A DNA stretch of 52,093 bases from Prevotella sp. Lineage in GTDB: Bacteria; Bacteroidota; Bacteroidia; Bacteroidales; Bacteroidaceae. The DNA lies in NCBI GenBank assembly GCA_017548275.1, contig JAFZAH010000033.1, positions 1-52,093 on the forward strand. The letters run 5' to 3'. Both the position numbers and the translations under genes were made by a program. Shown piece after piece: positions 37,029 through 44,997 of this stretch; the stretch's first letter is position 1, and every line of letters starts with the position of its first letter. The notes beneath the pieces are model-generated. The model was not told where the DNA came from. It searched no databases and was given only the letters and a program-made list of their open reading frames with translations.

Positions 37029-39128
37029 TTACGATATCACTCCCCAGTTAATATTGGTTTTTCGCAGTTCGGCGAGTCGGTTCCAAAGCATGGAATACTC
37101 TGCACGTTCGCAGTTCGGGTCGATGTCGATAATTTTCTGCGCCTCGTCGCGTGCCATCTGCACGATTTGTCCGTCGCGCGCGATGTCGGCTATTTTCAGG
37201 TCAAACGCCATGCCGCTCTGTTGTGTGCCCTCCAAGTCGCCCGGACCGCGCAGTTTCAGGTCGGCCTCGGCTATCTGGAACCCGTCGTTGGTGTCGCACA
37301 TGATGTCTATACGGCGGCGTGTCTCCTTGCTCAGTTGGTAGGGTGTGACCAGAATACAATATGACTGGTCGGCGCCACGCCCCACACGTCCGCGCAACTG
37401 ATGCAACTGTGACAGTCCGAAGCGCTGGGCGTCGAGAATGATCATGACCGACGCATTGGGCACGTTCACACCCACCTCGATAACGGTTGTCGCCACGAGA
37501 ATCTGCGTCTCGCCACGCACAAACCGCAGCATCTCGTCCTCTTTCTCCTTGGATTTCATCTTGCCGTGCACCTTGCTCAGACGGAACTCGCTGAACACCT
37601 GACAGAGCGTCTCATAACCCTCCTCAAGATTTTTCAGGTCAATCTTCTCGCTCTCCTTGATAAGCGGGAACACGATGTATATCTGCCGTCCCAAGCGCAC
37701 TTGTCGGCGGATGCTCTCGTAGAGCGAGGTGATTTGAGTGTCGAAACGGTGCTCGGTCTGTATGGGTTTTCTGCCCGGTGGCAGTTCGTCGATGACGCTC
37801 ACGTCCAAGTCACCGTAAATGGTCATGGCCAGGGTGCGGGGAATAGGTGTGGCAGTCATTACCAGCACATGGGGCGGATTCTCGCTTTTGCTCCACAGTT
37901 TGGCTCTCTGCGCCACCCCGAAACGATGTTGCTCATCGACCACGGCAAAACCTAACCGATAGAACTGCACGGGGTCTTCGATGATGGCGTGCGTGCCCAC
38001 GAGTATCTGCACGCTGCCGTCGGCCAATCCGTCTAGAATCTCCTGGCGTTTTTTGCCCTTGACGATGCCTGTGAGCAGTTCCACCCGTATCGGCATGTCG
38101 CCCAGAAATTCGCGGATGGTGGCGAGATGTTGCTCGGCAAGGATTTCCGTCGGCGCCATGATGCAAGCCTGATAGCCGTTGTCGAGTGCGATGAGCATCG
38201 ACATCAGTGCCACCAACGTCTTACCCGAACCCACGTCGCCCTGCAGCAGACGGTTCATCTGCCGACCACTGCCCATGTCTTGGCGAATCTCGCGGATGAC
38301 GCGTTTCTGGGCATCGGTCAGTGTGAACGGCAGGCGGTAGCGGAAGAAGCCGTTGAAGTAATCGCCCACGCGCGGAAAGACATATCCGCGATATTTACGC
38401 CGTTGGTCGGCGGCATAGCGCAGGATGTTGAGTTGCACGTAAAACAGTTCCTCAAACTTCAGCCTGAGCCTTGCGCGCTGCATCTCGTCGGTGTTCTTGG
38501 GATAGTGCACATGGCGCAGGGCGTCATCGCGCGAGACCAGGTGCAAGGGGCCGGTGATAAAGGCCGGCAGAGTCTCGTCGATGGGCGACGGGATGCGCTC
38601 CAGCATGCTCTTCACGATGCGCTCGATGCTGCGCGAGGTCAGCCCCATCGTCTTCATCTTCTCCGTCGTGTTGTAATAGGGTTGCATTCCCATTGACGAC
38701 AGTTGCAGATCGCTGGCGGGCTCCACCTCGGGATGCGCTATCTGGAAACGGCCGTTGAAGATACTGGGTTTGCCGAAGACGATGTAATCCGTGTTGACCT
38801 TGATGCTTTTCGTGACGTATTGCGTACGTGCGAACCATACCAAATCGACTATCCGTCCGCCGTCGTGAAAATGAGCCACGAGGCGCTTTTTGCGCGGACC
38901 CATCTCAAACTCCTCGAAACTCAGAATCTTACCTTTCAGTTGCACGAAAGGCATGTCGGGCGACAGTTCATCCGAGCGGTAGATGCGACTGCGGTCAACG
39001 TATTTGTAGGGGTAGTATTCGAGCAGGTCGCCGAAAGTCTGGATATTGAGTTCTTTGCTCAATATCTCCTTCCGTTTAGGCCCCACGCCGGGCACATACA
39101 TCACGTCCTGTTCGAATATCGATGGCAT
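37029..39128 (-). CDS. recG: ATP-dependent DNA helicase RecG
   Basis: RecG remodels stalled replication forks and Holliday junctions. The 699-residue protein has an N-terminal wedge/OB-fold domain (about 1-255), Walker A 'GDVGSGKT' (297-304), the DEQH box 'VVDEQH' (394-399), 'TATPIPRTLAMTIYGDLD' and the C-terminal RecA-like domain with 'LRGRVGRGADQSYC', all in the usual order and length. It starts 10 nt downstream of the DJ-1/PfpI stop codon and is presumably co-transcribed with it. Confidence 0.96.
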   Translation of the reverse strand: MPSIFEQDVMYVPGVGPKRKEILSKELNIQTFGDLLEYYPYKYVDRSRIYRSDELSPDMPFVQLKGKILSFEEFEMGPRKKRLVAHFHDGGRIVDLVWFARTQYVTKSIKVNTDYIVFGKPSIFNGRFQIAHPEVEPASDLQLSSMGMQPYYNTTEKMKTMGLTSRSIERIVKSMLERIPSPIDETLPAFITGPLHLVSRDDALRHVHYPKNTDEMQRARLRLKFEELFYVQLNILRYAADQRRKYRGYVFPRVGDYFNGFFRYRLPFTLTDAQKRVIREIRQDMGSGRQMNRLLQGDVGSGKTLVALMSMLIALDNGYQACIMAPTEILAEQHLATIREFLGDMPIRVELLTGIVKGKKRQEILDGLADGSVQILVGTHAIIEDPVQFYRLGFAVVDEQHRFGVAQRAKLWSKSENPPHVLVMTATPIPRTLAMTIYGDLDVSVIDELPPGRKPIQTEHRFDTQITSLYESIRRQVRLGRQIYIVFPLIKESEKIDLKNLEEGYETLCQVFSEFRLSKVHGKMKSKEKEDEMLRFVRGETQILVATTVIEVGVNVPNASVMIILDAQRFGLSQLHQLRGRVGRGADQSYCILVTPYQLSKETRRRIDIMCDTNDGFQIAEADLKLRGPGDLEGTQQSGMAFDLKIADIARDGQIVQMARDEAQKIIDIDPNCERAEYSMLWNRLAELRKTNINWGVIS

Positions 39129-39138
39129 ACGCTGGTGC

Positions 39139-39705
39139 TTATTGTTCTCCTGTCAGGTGTAAAAACTGCATTTTCCGCTGCAACGTCCGCACGTCCTCTT
39201 CAGGAATGAAGAATGACAATATGCGGTAGGCGTAAGGCAGGGTGGCGGCAGGACCTTCGCCCGTGATGATGTTGCCATCGACGGTAAAGAGTTCGGCTGT
39301 GTATTCCGCACCGTCCATATAGACCTCAAAACCCGGCGAGCAGGTCGCCCTTTTGCCTTGCAACAGACCCAGACTGCCCAGCACCATCGGCGCGGCGCAG
39401 ATGGCCCCTATGCGCCCGCCCTTAACGGCTTGAGCCATCACGGCGGCGCGCACACCCTCATGGGCGTTGAGGTTCTTGCTGCCGGGCATGCCGCCGGGCA
39501 ACAGCAGCATGTCGGCATCACTCAGGTCGGCGTCCTCGAACAGCATGTCGGCCATCACCGTGATTCCGTGCGAGGTCTCTACCCATATTTCGCCCGTCAC
39601 ACTGACAGTTATCACTTCCACACCGCCCCTGCGCAGGATATCAACAGGTGCCAATCCCTCTATCTCCTCAAATCCGTTAGCGAGAAATTCATATACTTTT
39701 GCCAT
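39139..39705 (-). CDS. DJ-1/PfpI family protein (ThiJ-like)
   Basis: The 188-residue protein matches the DJ-1/ThiJ/YajL group: the nucleophilic elbow Cys is C103 in 'GAICAAPMVLG', with a conserved Glu in 'GFEEIEGLAPVDILRR' (E14 or E15). Members have been described as glyoxalases, chaperones, oxidative-stress protectors or proteases; their activity is debated. It precedes recG by 10 nt on the same strand and is divergent from the NAD kinase gene. A minus-strand TATTTTTG (39787 to 39780) may be its -7 box. Confidence 0.9.
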   Translation of the reverse strand: MAKVYEFLANGFEEIEGLAPVDILRRGGVEVITVSVTGEIWVETSHGITVMADMLFEDADLSDADMLLLPGGMPGSKNLNAHEGVRAAVMAQAVKGGRIGAICAAPMVLGSLGLLQGKRATCSPGFEVYMDGAEYTAELFTVDGNIITGEGPAATLPYAYRILSFFIPEEDVRTLQRKMQFLHLTGEQ

Positions 39706-39710
39706 AATCT

Positions 39711-39742
39711 TTTCTTAATGTCACTAAAAAACTGTAATTTTG
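39711..39742 (+). promoter_or_regulatory. Candidate promoter of nadK
   Basis: TTTC at 39711-39714 (one mismatch from TTTG) and TAATTTTG at 39735-39742 lie 20 bp apart. The leader to the ATG at 39846 would be about 98 nt. The site overlaps the upstream region of the divergent DJ-1 gene. Confidence 0.5.
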
Positions 39743-39845
39743 CCGCAAAATATACGCTGAGTACGTATGTACACCGTTGCAAAAATACTATTTTTTTGCC
39801 ATTTACGTGTTCAGAATGCGAAAAAGATGTCTTAATTTCAAAAAT

Positions 39846-40730
39846 ATGTCTGAGCGTCAACTGCGTTTTGCCTTCTTTGGCAATATTTATCAGGCCAAGA
39901 AGTCGATGTCTATCCAGAAGATTCTCTCTTTCCTGTCGGAGAGAGGGGCAGCGGTGTATATCGAGCGGGCGTACTATCATTTTCTGACCGTCGAGCAGCA
40001 GATTGACGTGCATGCCGATAAGGTGTTCTCGGGCGATGAATTCGAGGCCGATTTCGTCGTGTCGATGGGCGGCGACGGTACATTCCTCAGCGCGGCAAGC
40101 AGGGTGGGCGACAAAGGCATTCCCATCATCGGCGTGAACATGGGGCGGTTGGGATTCCTCGCGTCTTTCACTCCTGAGTGTGTGGAAGAGGCGCTGACCG
40201 ATGTTCTCGAAGGCAACTACGCCGTCGATGAACTGAGCGTGATTGGCGCAAAAGCCGACGGGGAGTTGCTCTCTGACCATCCCTATGCGCTCAATGACAT
40301 CGCGGTGCTGAAACGCGACAATGCGTCGATGATCAGCATCCGCGCATACGTCAACGACGAGTATCTGGTCACCTACCAAGCCGACGGTCTGATAGTCAGC
40401 ACGCCGACGGGCAGCACGGCCTATTCACTATCGAACGGCGGACCGATTGTGGCTCCGCAGGCGGGTGTGATCTGTCTCACTCCGGTAGCACCGCACAGCC
40501 TGAATGTGCGGCCCATGGTAATCCCCGACAATGCGGAAATCACGCTCACCGTCGAGAGCCGCAGCCATCAGTTTCTCGTGGCCATCGACGGACGCTCGGA
40601 GAAATGCTCCGAAGGCACGGTGCTCACCATCCGCAAGGCAAAATTCCCCATCCGCGTGGTGAAACGCTTCGACACGAAGTATTTCCACACCCTCCGCCAA
40701 AAAATGATGTGGGGGAAGGACACGAGATAA
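39846..40730 (+). CDS. nadK: NAD kinase
   Basis: NadK phosphorylates NAD to NADP in the cytoplasm. The 294-residue protein has the diacylglycerol-kinase-like fold with 'MGGDGTFLSAA' (74-84), 'GVNMGRLGFLA' and the family motif 'TPTGSTAYSLSNGGP'. I choose the ATG at 39846 ('MSERQLRFAFFGN'), since the in-frame extension to 39777 starts with a non-ATG codon and lacks family features. Right after its stop codon lies the composite C-rich repeat, then the ABC exporter gene after 246 nt. Confidence 0.95.
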   Translation: MSERQLRFAFFGNIYQAKKSMSIQKILSFLSERGAAVYIERAYYHFLTVEQQIDVHADKVFSGDEFEADFVVSMGGDGTFLSAASRVGDKGIPIIGVNMGRLGFLASFTPECVEEALTDVLEGNYAVDELSVIGAKADGELLSDHPYALNDIAVLKRDNASMISIRAYVNDEYLVTYQADGLIVSTPTGSTAYSLSNGGPIVAPQAGVICLTPVAPHSLNVRPMVIPDNAEITLTVESRSHQFLVAIDGRSEKCSEGTVLTIRKAKFPIRVVKRFDTKYFHTLRQKMMWGKDTR

Positions 40731-40976
40731 AAAAGCCTCACCCCCGGCCCGGCCTCACCCCCAACCCCTCTCCAAAGGGCGAGGGGAGTAGATAGTCCTC
40801 TAATGGAGTGGTATTGTCTTCACTCCTTCACTCCTTCACTCCTCCACTCCTACACTCCTGAATAGTAGATAGCCCACTAATGGAGCAGTATTGTCTTCAC
40901 TCCTACACTCCTCAACTCCTACACTCCTTCTTCTCAACTCCATAAACTCCCTCAACTCCCAGCCCCCAAACGACCA
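40731..40976. repeat. Composite intergenic repeat between nadK and the ABC exporter
   Basis: Plus strand order: C-rich REP-like hairpin (40735-40786, with CCTCACCCCC twice and CCCCTCTCC...GGCGAGGGG), a 40-bp unit (40787-40826), a 'CACTCCTTC' minisatellite, a second 40-bp unit (40864-40903) and more minisatellite up to 40965. It is the inverse of the arrangement at 23625-23834, but in transcript sense both have the same order: stop codon, hairpin, units, next gene. No gene or consensus promoter is seen. Confidence 0.85.
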
Positions 40977-42662
40977 ATGTTCAAGAAAATAAAAAACTAT
41001 CTCCACGCGCCCGACAGTAAATATACCGTGCGGGAAACAGTCAAATGGCTGTGGATAGCATGGAAGGGCAACCGACTGCAGGCCTTCATCAACGCCTCGC
41101 TCGGACTGATAGGCGTGGCGTTGAGCCTGGCGTCCGTTTGGGCGGTGAAACATGCCATCGATGTGGCGTCGGGCACCGTCGAAGGTTCCATCTACTGGTC
41201 GGTGGGGCTCATGGCGGTTATCGTGCTCTGCGATTTCGGCGTAGGCATCGCCGGCGTATGGGTACGCAACATTTTGGGCATCAGGGCGCAAAACAGGATG
41301 CAGCAGCGCATGCTCGACCGCATCCTGCGTTCGGAGTGGCACGGCAAGGAGTCGCACCATAGCGGTGACGTGCTCAACCGTTTGGAGTTTGATGTGGGCA
41401 ATGTGGTGAACTTCCTCACCGAGACCATCCCCAGCACGCTCTCCGTCTTTGCCATGTTCTTCGGTGCTTTCTTCTATCTCTTCTCCATGGACAGGATGCT
41501 GGCGTGCATCATCGTGGTCATGATACCGTTGTTTGCCATCGTCAGTAAGATTTACGTGCGTAAGATGCGACAACTGACCCGACAGGTGCGCGACAGCGAC
41601 AGTAAGGTGCAGAGCGTGCTGCAAGAGACCATACAAAACCGCATGCTCATCAAAACGCTGGAACGTGACTCGGCCATGGTGGACAAACTGGAGAGCACAC
41701 AGAGCGAACTGCGGCATAATGTGGTGAAGCGCACCGCCTTCTCCGTCTTCTCCAACCTGATTCTCAATTTCGGTTTCGCACTGGGCTATCTCGTGGCGTT
41801 TCTTTGGAGCGCCATCCGTCTGTCGGAGCATACTCTCACTTTCGGAGGCATGACCGCGTTCTTGCAACTGGTCAACAAGGTGCAGGGGCCGGCGCGCAGC
41901 CTGACGAAACTCATCCCGGCCTTCGTGTCGGTGTTCACGGCTGCGGAGCGACTGATGGAGTTGGAAGAGAACCCGCTTGAGGAACAGGGCGACCCCATCA
42001 AACTGTCTGCCCCCTGCGGCATCAGGCTGGAGGATGTGTCATACGCCTACGACGACAAGGAGGGTGATGTCATTCACCATTTGTCGTTCGATTTCAAACC
42101 GGGCAGTTGCACCGCCATCCTGGGCGAGACGGGCGCGGGAAAGACCACGCTCGTGCGTGTGCTATTGGCGCTGCTGCGTCCGAAAGAGGGAAAGGTGGAG
42201 ATATACAACGACCAGGAGGCGCGCGAACTCAATCCGCGTATGCGTTGCAATTTCGTGTATGTGCCACAAGGGAACACGCTCATGAGCGGCACCATCCGCG
42301 ACAATCTGCGGTTGGGCAAACTCTCTGCAACCGACGAGCAGATGCGCGAGGCGTTGCACGTGAGTTGCGCAGATTTCGTGTTCGACCTGCCCGACGGGCT
42401 CGACACCTCTTGCGCTGAATCGGGCGGCGGACTGAGCGAGGGACAGGCACAACGTATCTCTATCGCACGCGCGTTGTTGCGCAACCGCAACATCCTGCTC
42501 TTCGACGAGTCAACCAGCGCCCTCGACCCCGAGACCGAGCGCCAACTGCTGCACAATATCCTAGCCACACACAACAAGACGGTCATCTTCATCACTCACC
42601 GTCCCACCGTCGTGGAATATTGCGACCAGACACTAAAAATCACGAAAACAACATCGAAATAG
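40977..42662 (+). CDS. ABC exporter, fused permease and ATPase (half-transporter)
   Basis: The 561-residue protein has an N-terminal exporter-type transmembrane domain (about 35-325, five to six helices) and a C-terminal ATPase domain with Walker A 'GETGAGKT' (383-390), signature 'LSEGQAQRISIARALL' (about 476) and Walker B 'ILLFDEST'. It would work as a homodimer, exporting lipids, peptides or drugs; the substrate is unknown. No accessory protease domain or partner gene is present. The start lies directly after the minisatellite DNA, so its expression may depend on read-through from nadK or on a promoter hidden in the repeat. Confidence 0.92.
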   Translation: MFKKIKNYLHAPDSKYTVRETVKWLWIAWKGNRLQAFINASLGLIGVALSLASVWAVKHAIDVASGTVEGSIYWSVGLMAVIVLCDFGVGIAGVWVRNILGIRAQNRMQQRMLDRILRSEWHGKESHHSGDVLNRLEFDVGNVVNFLTETIPSTLSVFAMFFGAFFYLFSMDRMLACIIVVMIPLFAIVSKIYVRKMRQLTRQVRDSDSKVQSVLQETIQNRMLIKTLERDSAMVDKLESTQSELRHNVVKRTAFSVFSNLILNFGFALGYLVAFLWSAIRLSEHTLTFGGMTAFLQLVNKVQGPARSLTKLIPAFVSVFTAAERLMELEENPLEEQGDPIKLSAPCGIRLEDVSYAYDDKEGDVIHHLSFDFKPGSCTAILGETGAGKTTLVRVLLALLRPKEGKVEIYNDQEARELNPRMRCNFVYVPQGNTLMSGTIRDNLRLGKLSATDEQMREALHVSCADFVFDLPDGLDTSCAESGGGLSEGQAQRISIARALLRNRNILLFDESTSALDPETERQLLHNILATHNKTVIFITHRPTVVEYCDQTLKITKTTSK

Positions 42663-43190
42663 GCTACGACACTTCGACTACCGATTACGTGAATTTCGCG
42701 AATTATTTCTTAACACGGATTTGACGGATTGCTTCAATCATTGCGACTACGAATTTCGCGAATTAAACGAATTATTTCTTAACACGGATTTGACGGATTG
42801 CTTCAATCATTGCGACTACGAATTTAGCGAATTAAACGAATTATCTCTTAACAACGGATTTTGCGGATTACACGGATGTCTTCTATCACTTCGACTACGA
42901 ATTTAACGAATTAAACGAAGACAAAATAAAAACAACGGATTTGACGGATTTGACGAATTATAAATGGTAGAGAGCAAAGGGCAAAAGATTACTCCCACAT
43001 AAGAACACTAAACACTCTACCCTCAACACTCAACCATAAAAGACAACGGATTTGAATGAGGAACAGTGGGGAACACTCAACACTAAACCCTCTACACTAA
43101 ACCTTCAGAACTAAGCCATAAGCCCTAAAATCCTCAAACCCTAATGTGTGTTAAACATACACTAAAGACTGTTAATCGTTCTTTTTTTCG
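42663..43190. repeat. Tandem 69-bp repeat and related repeat sequences downstream of the ABC gene
   Basis: Two near-identical 69-bp units (42702-42770 and 42771-42839, with TTAACACGGATTTGACGG and CGACTACGAATTT) are followed by a degenerate third unit to about 42930. The AATTTCGCGAATTAAACGAA parts match the arms of the cruciform at 36796-36878. 43041-43113 (with GAGGAACAGTGGG) is an inverted copy of 36886-36943. The rest (43114-43190) is A/C-rich filler. Because 69 is divisible by 3 the units stay open in one frame, but I see no real gene. Confidence 0.8.
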
Positions 43191-43202
43191 TTTTTTATGT
43201 CC

Positions 43203-43210
43203 TACCTTTG
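43203..43210 (+). promoter_or_regulatory. -7 box of the M23 peptidase gene
   Basis: TACCTTTG at 43203-43210 matches TAnnTTTG exactly. The -33 position has only TTCT (43179-43182). The leader to the ATG at 43337 is about 120 nt and holds no obvious structure. Confidence 0.6.
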
Positions 43211-43336
43211 CACCCGAGAACGTGAAATAGTGACGATTTTCTACTAAAATAATCGGTGTTTTTTGATATTTTCGCCCGACTATTTTTCTTAGAAATCCCC
43301 CGTGTGAACGGTCACTGGAACAACAAACTTAGGAAT

Positions 43337-44290
43337 ATGCATTTAACAAAATCGATAAAATCAATTGCGCTGATGGCAACAGTATTGTTGGCATCAACAC
43401 CAGTGATGGGTCAGGATTTGTTAGCACGTCAGGCCCCAGTTGACAAGAAAGTAAGAGCAGTAGATACCTTGGCGCTGCAAAGCATCATAGAGCGCGAAGA
43501 GGCTGCTTCCCCCTCCTCCAGCCTGTATCAGGACTGGGATAACCGTTATGCCCACAAGGCCACCGAATTGCCCGAGTCCTACCGCATCGATCTCCGTGAT
43601 TTCTGCATGCCCACCCCGAGCCGCGTCATCACATCGAACTTCGGTGCCCGTTGGGGTCGCATGCACAAAGGCCTTGACATCAAAGTGTATATCGGCGATA
43701 CCATCCGCGCCGCCTTCTCCGGAAAGGTCCGCGTGGTGAAATATGAACCCAAAGGCTACGGCAACTATGTGGTGATTCGTCACCACAACGGATTGGAAAC
43801 CATCTACGGCCACATGTCGAAGCAATTGGTGCGCGAGAATCAGGTGGTCCGTGCCGGCGATCCTATCGGTCTGGGCGGCAACACCGGTCGCAGCACTGGT
43901 TCACACCTCCATTTCGAGACCCGCCTCTGTGGTGTGGCGCTCAACCCGGCCTTGTTCTTCGACTTCCGCAAACAGGACGTGACAGGTGATTTCTACACCT
44001 TCCGCAAGAGCACTGTCGACCGCGAGTCGGCCGAGGCTACCCGTCTGCGCGGTAAGAACGACGGTAATGGTTACAACCGTGAAGACGTGACTGGCAAAGC
44101 CACTGCCAACAACCAGCAGCAGAACCAGCAGCGCAGCAGCGGCGCATCGAAATTCCACAAGGTACAAGCAGGCGAGACCGTTTATTCTATCGCTCGCAAA
44201 TACAACATCTCCGTTGAGAAATTGGCAGAGATGAACCATCTGGGCAAGGAACTGCGTATCCGTCCCGGACAATTGTTGAAATACTCATAA
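43337..44290 (+). CDS. Exported M23 peptidase with C-terminal LysM domain
   Basis: The 317-residue envelope protein has a signal peptide ending near 'STPVMGQ' (residue 26). A central LytM/M23 zinc endopeptidase domain (about 95-215) carries H110 and D114 in 'MHKGLDI', H159 in 'IYGHM' and H192 in 'SHLHFE', so the zinc site is intact and the enzyme should be active on peptidoglycan cross-links. A Gln/Asn-rich linker leads to a LysM peptidoglycan-binding domain (about 271-316, 'VQAGETVYSIARKYNI'). I start at the ATG at 43337; the in-frame extension to 43256 precedes the signal peptide and is unlikely. It ends in a strong terminator. Confidence 0.93.
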   Translation: MHLTKSIKSIALMATVLLASTPVMGQDLLARQAPVDKKVRAVDTLALQSIIEREEAASPSSSLYQDWDNRYAHKATELPESYRIDLRDFCMPTPSRVITSNFGARWGRMHKGLDIKVYIGDTIRAAFSGKVRVVKYEPKGYGNYVVIRHHNGLETIYGHMSKQLVRENQVVRAGDPIGLGGNTGRSTGSHLHFETRLCGVALNPALFFDFRKQDVTGDFYTFRKSTVDRESAEATRLRGKNDGNGYNREDVTGKATANNQQQNQQRSSGASKFHKVQAGETVYSIARKYNISVEKLAEMNHLGKELRIRPGQLLKYS

Positions 44291-44316
44291 CCCACATTTC
44301 AAAGAACTATCAAAAG

Positions 44317-44356
44317 AGTGCCAGACTTCTCCGGAAGCCTGGCACTTATCTTTTTT
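44317..44356 (+). terminator. Intrinsic terminator after the M23 peptidase gene
   Basis: AGTGCCAG-A-CTTC (44317-44329) pairs with GAAG-C-CTGGCACT (44334-44346) around a four-base loop, followed by TATCTTTTTT. It also faces the end of the convergent small-protein gene (44376). Confidence 0.88.
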
Positions 44357-44375
44357 CCTTAAAAGTGGTTGTCAC

Positions 44376-44699
44376 CTATTTTTCAAGTTCTTTAGTGATA
44401 TCTTGACTTTTGGGTTCAACCGGTTTCACAGGAGCATTACGTCTGGTAGCGGGAGCCAATTTCTTATCGGTTGCGCCAGCTTCTTTCTTCTCGACTTTCA
44501 CTTCTTTTCTCTGGATAGCCTTTTCCGGTTCTGCTTTCAGAGTAGCAGCATCACGTTGTTTCACGACTTTCTTCGTAGCAACAGCCTCAGTCTTTCCCTG
44601 CGCCTTCATTTGCTCCACGCTGATGTCTTTTTTCACATCTTGTGCATTGGCTGTGAATGCCATAGCCACCATGGCAGCCATAATCATTAATTTCTTCAT
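44376..44699 (-). CDS. Small exported Lys/Glu-rich protein of unknown function
   Basis: The 107-residue protein has a clean signal peptide ('MKKLMIMAAMVAMAFTANAQ') and a mature part of 87 residues made almost entirely of Lys, Glu, Ala, Val, Thr and Pro, without Cys or aromatic residues. Segments such as 'KKVVKQRDAATLKAEPEKAIQRKEVKVEKKE' look like extended or coiled low-complexity sequence. I do not recognise a family. Such proteins may be periplasmic and disordered, binding envelope polyanions, but this is a guess. A perfect -7 box (44744 to 44737 on the minus strand) supports that it is a real gene. Confidence 0.8.
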   Translation of the reverse strand: MKKLMIMAAMVAMAFTANAQDVKKDISVEQMKAQGKTEAVATKKVVKQRDAATLKAEPEKAIQRKEVKVEKKEAGATDKKLAPATRRNAPVKPVEPKSQDITKELEK

Positions 44700-44736
44700 A
44701 GTTTTTGTCTTTATGGTTTAAATTGATATCTCTGGG

Positions 44737-44744
44737 CAAAGATA
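44737..44744 (-). promoter_or_regulatory. -7 box of the small exported protein gene
   Basis: Minus-strand TATCTTTG at 44744 to 44737 matches the consensus. No TTTG is seen 19-21 bp upstream. The leader is about 30 nt. Confidence 0.6.
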
Positions 44745-44997
44745 AGTAATAAATCCGAATATTCATAACGGATTTGGCATTTTTAACATTTTCCCGCCCC
44801 GTCGTAACCACTCAGCACCCTCAAAAGAACGGTATTTCGGAGTGCCCCTCTCGGGGCAGAACCAACGGTCACTGTTCCCGAAGCGAGGGAAAGTATATCT
44901 TTCAAATCTTATCGTCCAGAATAATTGCTATTATTTGCATTATTTGTGCAGATTTGTGGAGTTTGACTTCCGCTTCGCGCGTCGCGCTTGAGGATTA
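44745..44997. other. Non-coding stretch between the small protein and GT2 genes
   Basis: This 253-bp gap contains a short palindrome GCCCCTCTCGGGGC (44846-44859) and an A/T-rich part (44899-44960, with TTATTTGTGCAGATTTG) that loosely resembles 51680-51720. No gene, promoter or strong terminator is recognised. Confidence 0.4.

Noticed and set aside
42721-42906. 61-codon frame with a repeated 23-residue unit
   Set aside because: Produced by the 69-bp tandem repeat staying in frame; no promoter or signal, and the repeat family is non-coding elsewhere in the window.
42702-42930. Possible CRISPR array
   Set aside because: Units are directly adjacent without unique spacers, there are only two good copies, and no cas gene is present.
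43256-43336. N-terminal extension of the M23 peptidase and similar extensions upstream of argR, argC, proC, nadK, MFS and GH97
   Set aside because: They would place extra residues before signal peptides or conserved N-termini, or run through promoters, upstream genes or repeats; the downstream ATGs were chosen.
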